Shown: positions 24,168 to 32,660, counted from the first letter of the stretch. The stretch: 64,000 nt of DNA from an uncultured Prevotellaceae bacterium (GCA_900316285.1 ONCG01000016.1:1-64000); one strand, 5' to 3'. Program-made: numbers and translations. Notes: generated by a model from the letters alone, not told the origin.

Positions 24168-25124
24168 TTAGTTATTCTCCTTGAACAACTCCTTGATGCC
24201 TGCGAGCGAGCCCATCACATTCGTAGCCTCGAAGGGCAGGTAGACGGTCTTCGTCTGCTGGTTGTGGGCGAGCTCTTCCATCATCGTGATGTACTTCTGG
24301 GCGAGCAGGTAGTTGGCAGGATTGGTGGTCTTGCCCACAGCCTCGGTGACGAGTTCGATGGCCTTTGCCTCGGCTTCAGCCTTGCGGATGCGAGCCGTAG
24401 CCTCACCTTCAGCATGCAGAATCTCCTGCTGCTTCACGGCCTCGGCACGGTTGATGGTGGCAGCCTTCTCACCTTCCGACTGCAGAATCTGCGACTGCTT
24501 GTCACCCTCAGAGGTCAAGATGGCAGCACGCTTGTTACGCTCGGCCTGCATCTGCTTCTCCATTGCGTTCAGCACGGAGGATGGCGGGATGATGTCCTGC
24601 AGCTCTACGCGGTTCACCTTCACACCCCACTTATCGGTTGCATCGTCGAGGACGGCGCGCAGCTTCGTGTTGATGGTGTCACGCGAGGTCAGCGTCTGGT
24701 CTAGTTCCAGCTCACCGATGATGTTACGCAGCGTGGTCTGCGTGAGCTTCTCAATGGCGTTGGGCAGGTTCGAGATTTCGTAGACAGCCTTGAAGGGATC
24801 TACAATCTGGAAGTAGAGTAGGGCGTTGATTTCCATCTGGATGTTATCCTTCGTGATCACGTTCTGGCGGTCGAAGTCGTACACCTGTTCGCGCAGGTCG
24901 ATGGTGTCGCTGTAAGCATAGCGTCCACGTTGCAGCACAACGATTTGCTTGGCGCGGTCGATGAAGGGAATGATGATGTTGATGCCTGGGTTCAGCGTGG
25001 CATAGTAGCGGCCGAGGCGTTCAATGATCTTTGTCTCACTCTGTGGGATGATGACCAATGCCATCTTGGCGAAAATGATGACCAGCACGACGAGTGCGAT
25101 CAGTACATAAGACATGATATCCAT
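24168..25124 (-). CDS. SPFH/Band 7 (stomatin-like) membrane protein
   Basis: 318 aa. N-terminal membrane anchor (about 5-28, VLIALVVLVIIFAKMAL), then the SPFH domain: VIIPQSETKIIERLGRYYATLNPG, IIIPFIDRA and DTIDLREQVYDFDRQNVITKDN. The coiled-coil region (about 195-270) is rich in Ala and Glu, and ends with PANYLLAQKYITMMEELA, as in QmcA/slipin-type proteins. These build ring-shaped membrane scaffolds and pair with NfeD. An NfeD gene lies two genes upstream on the same strand, as usual. Confidence 0.88.
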   Translation of the reverse strand: MDIMSYVLIALVVLVIIFAKMALVIIPQSETKIIERLGRYYATLNPGINIIIPFIDRAKQIVVLQRGRYAYSDTIDLREQVYDFDRQNVITKDNIQMEINALLYFQIVDPFKAVYEISNLPNAIEKLTQTTLRNIIGELELDQTLTSRDTINTKLRAVLDDATDKWGVKVNRVELQDIIPPSSVLNAMEKQMQAERNKRAAILTSEGDKQSQILQSEGEKAATINRAEAVKQQEILHAEGEATARIRKAEAEAKAIELVTEAVGKTTNPANYLLAQKYITMMEELAHNQQTKTVYLPFEATNVMGSLAGIKELFKENN

Positions 25125-25218
25125 AATGTTGTTTTCCTCCCCCGACCCCTCGTTGCAAGAGGGGAGGGCCTGCCGGTTAGTGGGGAGTTTTGTGGCAGAC
25201 GGGATTGTTGTTTATCGT

Positions 25219-25824
25219 TTAAGTTTCAAGTTTAATCCATTTGCCGATGCTTGAGCTCTTGGTCAGTCGGGAGAGATATTGGTCGAGCACCTCGTCTTCA
25301 GTCTCCTTGCCTTGGCTGCGGTCCAGGTGATGATACCGCTGATAGCGATCGTACATCAGGTCGTAGGCATCCTTCGACGGCATGTCGAGAGCAGAGAGCG
25401 AGATGCCGAAGTCGGCACCGAGGAACTTTTTGAACCACGACGTTCGGCGAGGCAAATAGCTCTTTTTGAGGAACGGCTGGAGAGTGAAGAGCGCCTTCGT
25501 GTCATCTTCTTTCCGCATGTCCTTCACGTCGGCAAAGTGCAGCACCCAGCAGTTGCGGCTCCAGAGACGCGGCATCTCGATGCAGTCGTCATAGACGAGC
25601 AGGTAGGGCTCGTGGCTGAACAGGCTGACGACCAGTGAGACAAAGGCCGTAAGCCCGGGGATGCCCACTAACGCGATGCCTAGAGCGTCGAAGGCAGAAT
25701 CCCATGAGAAGGGCACGAACTCATCGTAGCGAGTCCAAATACCGAGTGCGGCAAGCCCAAGTCCGAACACTGCTAACAGCATCAGTCGGGTCTTCTTCCG
25801 ATTAATCTCTACAGGCCGTTGCAT
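25219..25824 (-). CDS. Two-TM protein resembling the STM3941 family
   Basis: 201 aa with two membrane segments (about 12-32 and 45-66), then a soluble PH-like part: LLVYDDCIEMPRLWSRNCWVLHFADVKDM, then FGISLSALDMPSKDAYDLMYDRYQRY. The layout (two helices then a beta-rich domain) resembles STM3941-family proteins, but I am unsure. Lies between the NfeD and SPFH genes, so it may be an extra partner of that pair. Confidence 0.6.
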   Translation of the reverse strand: MQRPVEINRKKTRLMLLAVFGLGLAALGIWTRYDEFVPFSWDSAFDALGIALVGIPGLTAFVSLVVSLFSHEPYLLVYDDCIEMPRLWSRNCWVLHFADVKDMRKEDDTKALFTLQPFLKKSYLPRRTSWFKKFLGADFGISLSALDMPSKDAYDLMYDRYQRYHHLDRSQGKETEDEVLDQYLSRLTKSSSIGKWIKLET

Positions 25825-25912
25825 CTTTTGTCTAAGGAGTTCTTTCTCCGCTTCGCTGCGAAAGCGTCGCTTCGCGCCGAGCGCAAGGAGTCAAAGAAAA
25901 TGTCTTGCATGA

Positions 25913-26368
25913 TTAATCGTCAATGGTCTCCACCGTGATGATAATGCTCTCGCGGTCGACGACGCGCACGTTAGTGCCCACGGGCACAGCCTCGTCGTCT
26001 TGGGTGACAGCCTTCCAAACGTCGCCATCAATCTGCACGCGTCCGAAACCACCCTTCTCGATAGCTTCTACGACGCGCCCTTTGCGGCCGATGATTGCAT
26101 CAGCGTTACTGACTCGGTACTCGTCGTTGCGATGCAGGTAGCGCAAGGCAACGGGACGCACCATGAACAAGCTCACCAGCGTGAACACGGCAAACACGAA
26201 AAGCTGCACGTAGAAGCTGGCTCCAAAGGCGGCACTCGTGGCTGCGAAGGCGGCACCGATGGAGAAGCAGAGGATGAAGAAATCGCCTGCCGTGAGCTCC
26301 AGGATCAGGCAGAGAACGGCTACTACCGCCCACATCTGCCAAAGGTGTTGTGATAAGAAGTCAATCAT
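25913..26368 (-). CDS. NfeD family protein
   Basis: 151 aa. Hydrophobic N-terminal half (about 8-70, MWAVVAVLCLILELTAGDFF, FCFSIGAAFAATSAAFG) with about three membrane helices, then an OB-fold (about 85-150: DAIIGRKGRVVEAIEKGGFGRVQIDGDVWKAV, VPVGTNVRVVDRESIIITVE), which is diagnostic of short NfeD1b proteins. No protease domain. Works with the SPFH protein at 24168-25124. Confidence 0.88.
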   Translation of the reverse strand: MIDFLSQHLWQMWAVVAVLCLILELTAGDFFILCFSIGAAFAATSAAFGASFYVQLFVFAVFTLVSLFMVRPVALRYLHRNDEYRVSNADAIIGRKGRVVEAIEKGGFGRVQIDGDVWKAVTQDDEAVPVGTNVRVVDRESIIITVETIDD

Positions 26369-26712
26369 AATGAACCTCCCCCAACCCCTCCGAAGGAGGG
26401 GAGTGCCTGACGGATTTCAGAGGGATTTACTCAGGCTTGCTAGGAACCTCCCCCGACCCCTCCGAAGGAGGGGAGTGCCTGACGGCGTGCGTGGGGAAGA
26501 TCGTTGGTTATTACTATTTTATTACTATTTACTATTAATTACTAATGATAAGATATACTGTGTGAAACCGAGAGTCCGCGAGGCTTTTTCTTCTGAACGG
26601 AACATCTAAATGCTACGCCACCCGCGAGGCCCTCCCATCGTTTGAACAGCAACATCTAAATGCTACGCCACCCGCGAGGCCCTCCCCTCCTTCGGAGGGG
26701 TCGGGGGAGGTT
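26369..26712. repeat. Spacer with TCCGAAGGAGGGGAGTGCC and CTACGCCACCCGCG repeats
   Basis: No gene seen. CCCCTCCGAAGGAGGGGAGTGCCTGACGG occurs as two spaced copies (about 26385-26412 and 26457-26485). ACATCTAAATGCTACGCCAC then occurs twice (from about 26601 and 26649), the second running into CCCTCCTTCGGAGGGG. Between is an AT-rich 60-bp stretch with TTACTATT words. Confidence 0.6.
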
Positions 26713-27372
26713 TTACAGTCCCAACACGAAGTCGTCCCAGTCTTTCGATGAGCCTTTCTCGCCGAACACCTTGTTATATAGGCGGCTGCGCGTGGAGGCG
26801 ACGCTCTCCTTCGAGTGGGCTGTCAGCGTGGCAATGTCTTTCGGCTGCATGCGCACCTTGATAAGAAGGCTCACGTGGTAGTCCTGGTCGGTCATGCGGT
26901 AGAGGCTGAACAGGCGCTCCGTGAAGCCCGTATACACCGAGTTCACCAGCTGTTCCAGTCGCCGCCATTCGTCGTTGCCCATGCATTGTCCGCGGTCCAG
27001 CATGCGTTGCATCGTCGAGTAGATGTCGCTGCCGAAGATCACGCTCTCGGCCTGCTGGCGCTTCTCGGTCTCTATCTCCGCCATTCGGTTTGCATAGTCC
27101 AGGCGAGTCTTCTTCTCTTCCAGCTCCAGGCGTAAAACCGAGTTCTCGTCGCCGAGCTTGCGGATGAGACTTTCCAGCTCACCAATCTTCTTGCGGTTTT
27201 GCTCGATGCCCTCCTGACTCTGCGTCTGCTGCAGCTCCTGCATTGCGCGTACCTTATTTAATCTTTCCTGCAGGTCGATCACCTTGCGGCGGCTGTTCTG
27301 CACGGTCAGAATGAATAGCGCAATGTAGATCACGCTTCCTATCAGTAGCAGGAACCATTCGCGGTCGGTCAT
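26713..27372 (-). CDS. Membrane-anchored coiled-coil protein with HTH C-terminus
   Basis: 219 aa from ATG at 27372 (MTDREWFLLL); ATGs at 27399 and 27390 are also possible. One membrane segment near the start (about 6-24), a long coiled coil (about 28-100, IEQNRKKIGELESLIRKLGDEN) and a C-terminal domain (about 112-219) with YHVSLLIKVRMQPKDIATLTAHSKESVASTRSRLYNKVFG, a helix-turn-helix-like pattern (PKDIA...SKESVASTRSRL). It looks like a short version of the regulator at 12786-14444, without TPR sensor. DNA target unknown; probably controls itself or neighbours. Confidence 0.7.
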   Translation of the reverse strand: MTDREWFLLLIGSVIYIALFILTVQNSRRKVIDLQERLNKVRAMQELQQTQSQEGIEQNRKKIGELESLIRKLGDENSVLRLELEEKKTRLDYANRMAEIETEKRQQAESVIFGSDIYSTMQRMLDRGQCMGNDEWRRLEQLVNSVYTGFTERLFSLYRMTDQDYHVSLLIKVRMQPKDIATLTAHSKESVASTRSRLYNKVFGEKGSSKDWDDFVLGL

Positions 27373-27439
27373 TATTGTCAAAACTGTCATCTCTGTCATT
27401 TTCGATTTGCGGATTGTAGTTGTTTCCGATTTACGATTG

Positions 27440-27470
27440 CAAAGATAATACTAAAAAACGGAACTTGCAA
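27440..27470 (-). promoter_or_regulatory. Promoter of the coiled-coil/HTH gene
   Basis: Minus strand TTG (27468-27470), 20 bp, TATCTTTG (27440-27447), 40-68 bp before the possible start codons. Confidence 0.65.
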
Positions 27471-27563
27471 GAAAAATGGTTTGCAATAGTTCGCAATCGA
27501 AAAATAGCCTCCAACCAACGCCTGCGCAGTTCTCAAAAGTTTGCAGAAGCGGTGGAAAAGGGG

Positions 27564-27695
27564 CCAAAAGCATAGCTCCCAGCTTCCAAAAGCATAACTC
27601 CCAGCTTCTAAAAGCATTGCTCCCAGCTTCTAAAAGCATTGCTCCCAGCCTCCAAAAGCAATGCTCTCAGCCTCCAAAAGCAATGCTCTTGTAAG
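27564..27695. repeat. Six tandem 22-bp units (AAAAGCATTGCTCC core)
   Basis: Units start at 27564, 27586, 27608, 27630, 27652 and 27674, exactly 22 bp each. The core AAAAGCnnnnCTC varies only in its centre: CATAGCT, CATAACT, CATTGCT (twice), CAATGCT (twice). Same family as 1064-1173 and 60907-60972. Confidence 0.85.
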
Positions 27696-27741
27696 CCCAA
27701 AGCATTGCGTTGGTCTCATAAACTCAATGCTATTACATGAA

Positions 27742-27778
27742 AAAAGCATGACTCCACGGGATGCGGAGCCATGCTTTT
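27742..27778 (-). terminator. Terminator of the M48 protease gene
   Basis: AAAAGCATGaCTCC (27742-27755) pairs with GGAGcCATGCTTTT (27765-27778); the minus-strand 3' side is T-rich. Lies 30 bp past the stop at 27808. Its arms resemble the 22-bp repeat core, so the tandem array may have grown from it. Confidence 0.7.
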
Positions 27779-27807
27779 GCTTTTTCGTCGTATGCCTGAA
27801 GCGGGAG

Positions 27808-28728
27808 TTAACGCTTTTTTGTCGTTGACTTCTTTGTCGTTGAAACCTTGCGAGTTCCGGTAGACTTTGTCGATGAAGCCTTCTTGGCAGTGGTCGTCGT
27901 GGTTGTCTGCACAGGCGGCTTGTAGTACTTCAGTGCCTCGGGCAGGAACTTCGTCTGGATGTTGTTGATGCGGGTGGCATCGCTCGGGTGATCGCTCAGG
28001 AACTCAGCTGAGGCACTACCTGTGCTAGCGGCCATGCGCTGCCAGAAGCTTACGGCCACATTCGGATCGTAGCCGGCCATAGCGGCGAAGATCAAGCCCA
28101 TGCGGTCGGCTTCGGTCTCGTGGTCGCGCGAGTACTTCAGGTTGCGGAACTGCAGACCATACTGTGCGATGACTTGTGCAATGCTCTGCGTGTTGGTTCC
28201 CATGCCCAGCGCACCAGCTACGGCGGAGCCGATCTGCAAGCCATACTGCTGCTTGATCTGCTTCGACATCTGCTCGGCAGAGTGGTTGGCAACAGCATGC
28301 GCAATCTCATGACCGAGCACGATGGCCAGCGAGGCCTCGTTCTGCGTCACAGGCAATAGGCCTTCGTAGACGACAATCTTTCCACCAGGCATGCAGAAAG
28401 CGTTCACGTTCTTGTCCTGCACCAGGTTGAACTCCCAGGCGTAGTTCTGCAGCTCATTGGCATAGCCGTTGTTCGTGAGATAGTTCTGCACAGCATTGGC
28501 CAGCTTCTGACCGACGCGCTGCACCATAGCGGTGTTCGTGGCATCGGCCGACTTCTTGGCACCCTGCATGTACTTCGTGTACTCCTGTGAGCTCAGCGAC
28601 AATACTTCCTGGTCGCTGATCATTAGGTTCTGTTTGCGTCCCGTGAGGGGGACGGTGCGAGTAGTGCCGCATGCCGAGAACAGCACGGCTGCTACCACTG
28701 CAATTGCATAATGTTTCAGATTCTTCAT
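27808..28728 (-). CDS. M48 family metalloprotease lipoprotein
   Basis: 306 aa. Lipobox LFSAC (Cys20), so anchored in a periplasm-facing membrane. Zinc site HEIAH (140-144) with downstream RDHETEAD carrying the third ligand Glu. MPGGKIVVYEGLL and VLGHEIAH are typical of the LoiP/YcaL/BepA branch of M48, involved in outer-membrane protein quality control. The last 40 residues are Lys/Thr/Ser-rich and disordered (TTTTTAKKASSTKS). Single gene with a good promoter and terminator. Confidence 0.9.
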   Translation of the reverse strand: MKNLKHYAIAVVAAVLFSACGTTRTVPLTGRKQNLMISDQEVLSLSSQEYTKYMQGAKKSADATNTAMVQRVGQKLANAVQNYLTNNGYANELQNYAWEFNLVQDKNVNAFCMPGGKIVVYEGLLPVTQNEASLAIVLGHEIAHAVANHSAEQMSKQIKQQYGLQIGSAVAGALGMGTNTQSIAQVIAQYGLQFRNLKYSRDHETEADRMGLIFAAMAGYDPNVAVSFWQRMAASTGSASAEFLSDHPSDATRINNIQTKFLPEALKYYKPPVQTTTTTTAKKASSTKSTGTRKVSTTKKSTTKKR

Positions 28729-28763
28729 ATCGTTGTAGGTTTTAGAGTAATCATTCTAACCTA

Positions 28764-28795
28764 CAAAGGTAAGGTAAATCGTTCGAAACTCCAAA
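28764..28795 (-). promoter_or_regulatory. Promoter of the M48 gene
   Basis: Minus strand TTTG (28792-28795), 20 bp, TACCTTTG (28764-28771), 36 bp before the start codon. Confidence 0.75.
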
Positions 28796-28865
28796 TTTTT
28801 TTCCGACTTTTGCACCCATAATAAAAAAAAGCAGCTCACATTGAACGTTTTTGCTATTTTTTTCC

Positions 28866-28873
28866 TATCTTTG
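28866..28873 (+). promoter_or_regulatory. -7 box TATCTTTG upstream of the structured leader
   Basis: Perfect -7 match with a TTG 22 bp upstream (28841-28843), slightly long spacing. Starts transcription into the structured region 28880-29120. Confidence 0.55.
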
Positions 28874-28879
28874 CATCGT

Positions 28880-29120
28880 CATTCAAAAGAATGGCGGACA
28901 TGATTTAGGAAGCGTTTAGCTTTTTCCAAGACGGTGAATCTCGACAACTCATCTGAAAGAATTGGAAAGGTACAAGCGTTCTTCCCTTGCTATGATTATA
29001 TAGGTACAGCTCATTGTGCCCTATTGTCATACTTGGGTGTGAGCTGTATTCTAATCCGTTCTTTCAGGCAGTCGAGAGCCTATCGTCAGGATTAGCTGAT
29101 AGGCTCACACTTTTCTTGTC
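28880..29120 (+). ncRNA. Candidate structured leader RNA upstream of LRR operon
   Basis: No ORF, but three strong stems in order. CTGAAAGAA (28953-28961) pairs with TTCTTTCAG (29059-29067). Inside it TACAGCTCA (29005-29013) pairs with TGAGCTGTA (29040-29048), extended by GCCC/GGGT. After it GAGCCTATC (29076-29084) pairs with GATAGGCTC (29098-29106), followed by T-rich ACACTTTTCTTG, like an attenuator. A promoter box lies upstream and the 75-aa gene begins at 29178. It could be a riboswitch, an attenuator, or a free-standing ncRNA; I do not recognise a named family. Confidence 0.55.
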
Positions 29121-29177
29121 GTGTTCATAGATTTCTCATTCTTAGCCTTACTGTTGAGTCGCAGTATTTTTTTTATT

Positions 29178-29405
29178 ATGGAAGAAATTTTAGAAATGTT
29201 GGAAGCATGGAAAAATCTACCTTATTCTAACAAAATTATTGAAAAAGATTATTTCATTGAAAGTAGTCGTGTACACCTATATGTCGCAGTGACAGTTGAA
29301 AAGGCTTTCCTGTTCAAAACTTTTACAGCCATTTGTCCTCTAACCCCGCAGGCAATAGAAGACGCATTTAATAAACTTGATGAAAGAAAAGACGAATTAA
29401 TCTAA
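29178..29405 (+). CDS. Small hypothetical protein before the LRR gene
   Basis: 75 aa from the ATG at 29178 (MEEILEMLEAWKNL); an earlier frame start at 29121 falls in the structured leader. Pattern: helix, FIESSRVHLYVAVTVEKAFLF strands, final helix (EDAFNKLDERKDEL). It resembles a short alpha/beta domain, no signal. Five bases before the LRR gene, so co-transcribed. Function unknown. Confidence 0.55.
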   Translation: MEEILEMLEAWKNLPYSNKIIEKDYFIESSRVHLYVAVTVEKAFLFKTFTAICPLTPQAIEDAFNKLDERKDELI

Positions 29406-29410
29406 TAATT

Positions 29411-30955
29411 ATGAGAAGGATATTTGCTCTCATGATAGCGTTGACGATGTCAGTGCTGTCATATAGTTATGATTTTTCTGATAATAATATATTCTATACA
29501 ATTACATCAGAAACTACAGTAGAAGTCTCTGGCTATTATTCTACAGCTAGCTATGGACCTATAACTATCCCGGCAACTGTTGCTAATGGTGATGTAGAAT
29601 ATACTGTGATAGGAATTGGTGATAATGCATTTGCTGATAGAACCAATATCTCAGATGCCATATTGCCAGAAACTATAACCTATATTGGAGAAAAGGCTTT
29701 TTATAGATGCAATTCCATGCATACAGTAAATCTGCCAAATTCTATAGAGAGAATAGGTGGGCATGCGTTTGGAGGGTGCACAAATTTATATTCGCCTATT
29801 GTTATTCCACCTTTAGTAACACGTATAGAAGATGAAACATTTTTGTTGTGTTACAAAATCCCTTCTATTGAAATACATGATGGGGTCACATATATTGGTG
29901 TTCAAGCCTTTGGTGATTGTAAAGCAATTAAAGAAGTATATATTCCTAATTCTGTTACAGAAATAGATAGGTTAGTTTTTTTTGGTTGTGAAGCGTTGAC
30001 ATATATACATTTGCCCGAATCATTGCGTGAAATACCCTATGGTTTTGTCCAGTCATGCGATATGTTAGCTCATATAATATTGCCTAAATCAATTGAAACA
30101 ATAGGTGAAAACGCATTCAGAGGGTGTAAGAAACTAGAAGAAATCGTATTGCCAGAAAATGTGTCGCTCATAAAACCTTATGCATTTGCATATTCTGATA
30201 AACTAGAAAGGATTATTTTGCTTTCTTCAAATCCGCCGGCATTAGAACATCCTGCTTTATCTGGTATTGGAGTAAAGACAAAGTTTTATGTTAAAGAATC
30301 TGTTGTAGAAATATATAAGAACGCAAATAATGGGGTATATACTACTTCTTGGAAGAATATTAAAAATAAAATAGACTATAAGATACCATATCCTTCGTCA
30401 TTAAAATATTCCACCTACTATCGGGAGGAATTTGTTTCTGATTTCCACATGGCAGTAGAAGATAATACAAAGCCATTTGTTGCAACAAGCTTTACTGAAA
30501 GTAGTGCCATACTGAATAGCCTTGATGACGGAATTGTACCAATTGGAACAGGAGTTGTTCTTAGAAATGGAAAACCTGGTGAGGAATTCTGGTATCAGGT
30601 TGCAGAAGACCAAACACCTACTTACACGGGAATAAACTATTTGAAAGGTTTCTGCGGTGAAGGCGAACTTGAACCTATCACCGAAGATGGTAGTGTGAAC
30701 TTTGTATTATACGACGGAAAGTTCTGCACATTCGATAACACTGGAATGCTTGGCATTCACAAAGCCTACCTGCAACTTCCGGCTTCGGCTGGCAGCAAGC
30801 AAATCACCATGAGTTTTGCCGACGAACCATCGGGCATTGGTGAAGTAGAGGCTGAAGAGGAACAAAAGGTCTACTACAACCTTAGCGGCATGCGGGTAGA
30901 GAAGCCGAAAAAGGGCGTGTATGTTCAGAACGGAAAGAAAATCATATTCAAATAA
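29411..30955 (+). CDS. BspA-type leucine-rich repeat surface protein with T9SS-type C-terminus
   Basis: 514 aa, AT-rich. Signal MRRIFALMIALTMSVLSYSYD. Residues about 45-305 hold LRR_5 repeats of about 23 aa with the Treponema/BspA pattern (IGDNAFADRTNISDAILPET, IGEKAFYRC, IGGHAFGGC, IGVQAFGDCKAI, IGENAFRGCKKL). Residues about 310-470 form a less repetitive domain. The end (YYNLSGMRVEKPKKGVYVQN) is the Prevotella T9SS sorting pattern, with GKKIIFK last. BspA-like proteins mediate adhesion; the binding partner is unknown. Base composition is lower in GC than the flanks, suggesting transfer. Confidence 0.85.
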   Translation: MRRIFALMIALTMSVLSYSYDFSDNNIFYTITSETTVEVSGYYSTASYGPITIPATVANGDVEYTVIGIGDNAFADRTNISDAILPETITYIGEKAFYRCNSMHTVNLPNSIERIGGHAFGGCTNLYSPIVIPPLVTRIEDETFLLCYKIPSIEIHDGVTYIGVQAFGDCKAIKEVYIPNSVTEIDRLVFFGCEALTYIHLPESLREIPYGFVQSCDMLAHIILPKSIETIGENAFRGCKKLEEIVLPENVSLIKPYAFAYSDKLERIILLSSNPPALEHPALSGIGVKTKFYVKESVVEIYKNANNGVYTTSWKNIKNKIDYKIPYPSSLKYSTYYREEFVSDFHMAVEDNTKPFVATSFTESSAILNSLDDGIVPIGTGVVLRNGKPGEEFWYQVAEDQTPTYTGINYLKGFCGEGELEPITEDGSVNFVLYDGKFCTFDNTGMLGIHKAYLQLPASAGSKQITMSFADEPSGIGEVEAEEEQKVYYNLSGMRVEKPKKGVYVQNGKKIIFK

Positions 30956-30964
30956 GAAAAACAC

Positions 30965-31144
30965 ATGAAAAAGAACTATAGACATCCAGCCATAGAAATC
31001 GTTGCTGCTCACACAGAGCAACAGATGGAGACTATCTCAATTCCCACGACGGGCCACGTTGACAACCCCAGTTTCGGCCAAGGCAAAGGAATGGTTATTG
31101 AAAACGGAAAGATGCAGGGGGAAGACAACCTCTGGGATGACTGA
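30965..31144 (+). CDS. Small 59-aa peptide gene following the LRR gene
   Basis: Starts 9 bp after the LRR stop: MKKNYRHPAIEIVAAHTEQQ, then METISIPTTG, a Gly/Asn/Lys-rich middle and the acidic end GEDNLWDD. It has no signal peptide. The pattern (MKK.Y..P.IEIV....E) matches many short Bacteroidales ORFs that follow surface-protein genes; I know of no assigned function. No double-glycine site. Reading frame and codon use look real. Confidence 0.55.
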   Translation: MKKNYRHPAIEIVAAHTEQQMETISIPTTGHVDNPSFGQGKGMVIENGKMQGEDNLWDD

Positions 31145-31263
31145 TCAAAAAAAGAAGCCTCTCCCCCGCCCCCTCTCCAAAAAGGGAAGGGAGGCGGGGG
31201 AAGGGTTATAGTCTCTTTGATTGTTGTTATATCTCTTTAACCATCTTTGAGCTAATTGAAGTC

Positions 31264-31560
31264 ATGCGAAGTGGAAACGGAAAAGGATTCATTGTCATCG
31301 CGGCCTTTGTGCTGTTGCTGATTTTCCTCTATGTGAAAAGCAATGAAGGTACGCAGGTTGGGTCGTATGAGCTGCCCACGACATCATGGTTCGACAATCT
31401 GCTGGGCACCGATGAAGAAGAGTTTGTCGGCGGTGGCGGTGGAGATGGTGGCGGCTTCTATTTGAGTTCGCTGTTCGCTGGCTTTGAGTTCCGCTTTAAG
31501 GTGAAGGACTATCGGGCCATGAGTGACGACGATCTCGGCGATGCCGATGATGGCCTCTAA
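31264..31560 (+). CDS. Small hypothetical single-TM protein
   Basis: 98 aa with one membrane helix near the start (about 8-24, FIVIAAFVLLLIFLYV) and a Gly-rich linker (EEFVGGGGGDGGG at about 51-63) followed by FEFRFKVKDYRAM and an Asp-rich end. Function unknown. Downstream of the LRR region, with GC-rich CCTCTCC/GGAGGCGGGGG spacer repeats before it. Confidence 0.5.
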   Translation: MRSGNGKGFIVIAAFVLLLIFLYVKSNEGTQVGSYELPTTSWFDNLLGTDEEEFVGGGGGDGGGFYLSSLFAGFEFRFKVKDYRAMSDDDLGDADDGL

Positions 31561-31735
31561 TAAAGAGTAGCCGAGAATCGAATAAGAGCTAATTGAAATA
31601 AGATTCATGTGTGAAGATTATTCCAATTAGCCCCATTCTATATCGCAAACCAAATAATTGGTTCGTATTATAGTATTGTATAATCGTTATACTCACATTT
31701 TCTTTTATATACACATTTTCTGTCAGAAAATCCTA

Positions 31736-31761
31736 GATAGTGTTTCAATTGACACGCTATC
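31736..31761. terminator. Weak hairpin between convergent genes
   Basis: GATAG...CTATC with partly paired TGT/ACA inside. It lies between the convergent genes at 31560 and 31785. No T-tract, so low confidence. Confidence 0.3.
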
Positions 31762-31784
31762 CATTGTGATGATTATACTAAAGA

Positions 31785-32588
31785 TTACACGGATTCCGCC
31801 ATCAGGTCTTTGCGACCGATGAGGCTGAAGATCGTGATGTTGTTATCCTCGTTGAGGATACGCAACGTACGCAGGATCTCGTTGAGCGTGGAGCCGCTGG
31901 TGGTCACATCGTCGATGACAAGCACGTTTTGCTGACGAATTGTCTTGCAAAGCAGCTCGTCGGCTTCGTTAGCGAACTTCAGGAACTGCATCATGTAAGG
32001 ACGGAAACGGCTTTTCTTTACGTCCTTAGCTATCGTGAAATAGTCCTTCTGGTGGATGAGGTCGAGCATCTGTTGAATGGACTGTTTCACTTCTTCTTTC
32101 TGCTTCTCCGTGTAGCGTGGACGGCCATTCTCCAACACATCATTCAGATATTGTTCGCTGAAAGCATCCATGTCGAAAGAAATGCTGGAAGGAAGAGCTT
32201 TCACCAGTTCCATCTTCCGAAGTGTGGGTTGTGCAAAACGATAGAGATAGCGCAGCATATACTGGTTGACACGGCTCGATGACTCGGGCATCACCACCAG
32301 ATTATAATCGTAGAGATTGATGTGATGACTGAGGTTATCGATGGCTTTCTTGATGAATTGCGTGAGTTCGGGGTTCTTCTGCAGGTTCTCCGTGAACTTA
32401 ACGTACTTGATGAACGCCGTGCGCACAGAACTTTCAACCTGCTCAGAGAATTCATAGCCATAATAGAAGCATTTTCCGAATGCTTCCACCTGGTAGCCAT
32501 CGCCTGTCAGGCTGACGATGTCCTCTGCGCCATCGTGCTCGAAATCGAACACGAACTGCTGCATCTGCTGGTCAAACTTCACGCCCAT
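31785..32588 (-). CDS. Phosphoribosyltransferase-fold protein
   Basis: 267 aa. The PRPP loop VLVIDDVTTSGSTL (222-235) is a complete type I phosphoribosyltransferase signature. Before it, YNLVVMPESSSRVNQYMLRYLY could hold the pyrophosphate loop. The N-terminal 100 residues (KFDQQMQQFVFDFEHDGAEDI, FTENLQKNPELTQ) are unusual. Product may be ComF-like or a non-enzymatic regulator of the PRT fold; substrate unknown. Encoded alone, with its own promoter. Confidence 0.7.
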   Translation of the reverse strand: MGVKFDQQMQQFVFDFEHDGAEDIVSLTGDGYQVEAFGKCFYYGYEFSEQVESSVRTAFIKYVKFTENLQKNPELTQFIKKAIDNLSHHINLYDYNLVVMPESSSRVNQYMLRYLYRFAQPTLRKMELVKALPSSISFDMDAFSEQYLNDVLENGRPRYTEKQKEEVKQSIQQMLDLIHQKDYFTIAKDVKKSRFRPYMMQFLKFANEADELLCKTIRQQNVLVIDDVTTSGSTLNEILRTLRILNEDNNITIFSLIGRKDLMAESV

Positions 32589-32613
32589 AGTCTTCTTATT
32601 CTAATTGACACCG

Positions 32614-32621
32614 CAAAAATA
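32614..32621 (-). promoter_or_regulatory. -7 box for the PRT gene
   Basis: TATTTTTG on the minus strand, 25 bp before the start codon. Confidence 0.5.
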
Positions 32622-32660
32622 AGCAAAATAATTGAGAATCAAGAAAAAACAAAGATAAAG

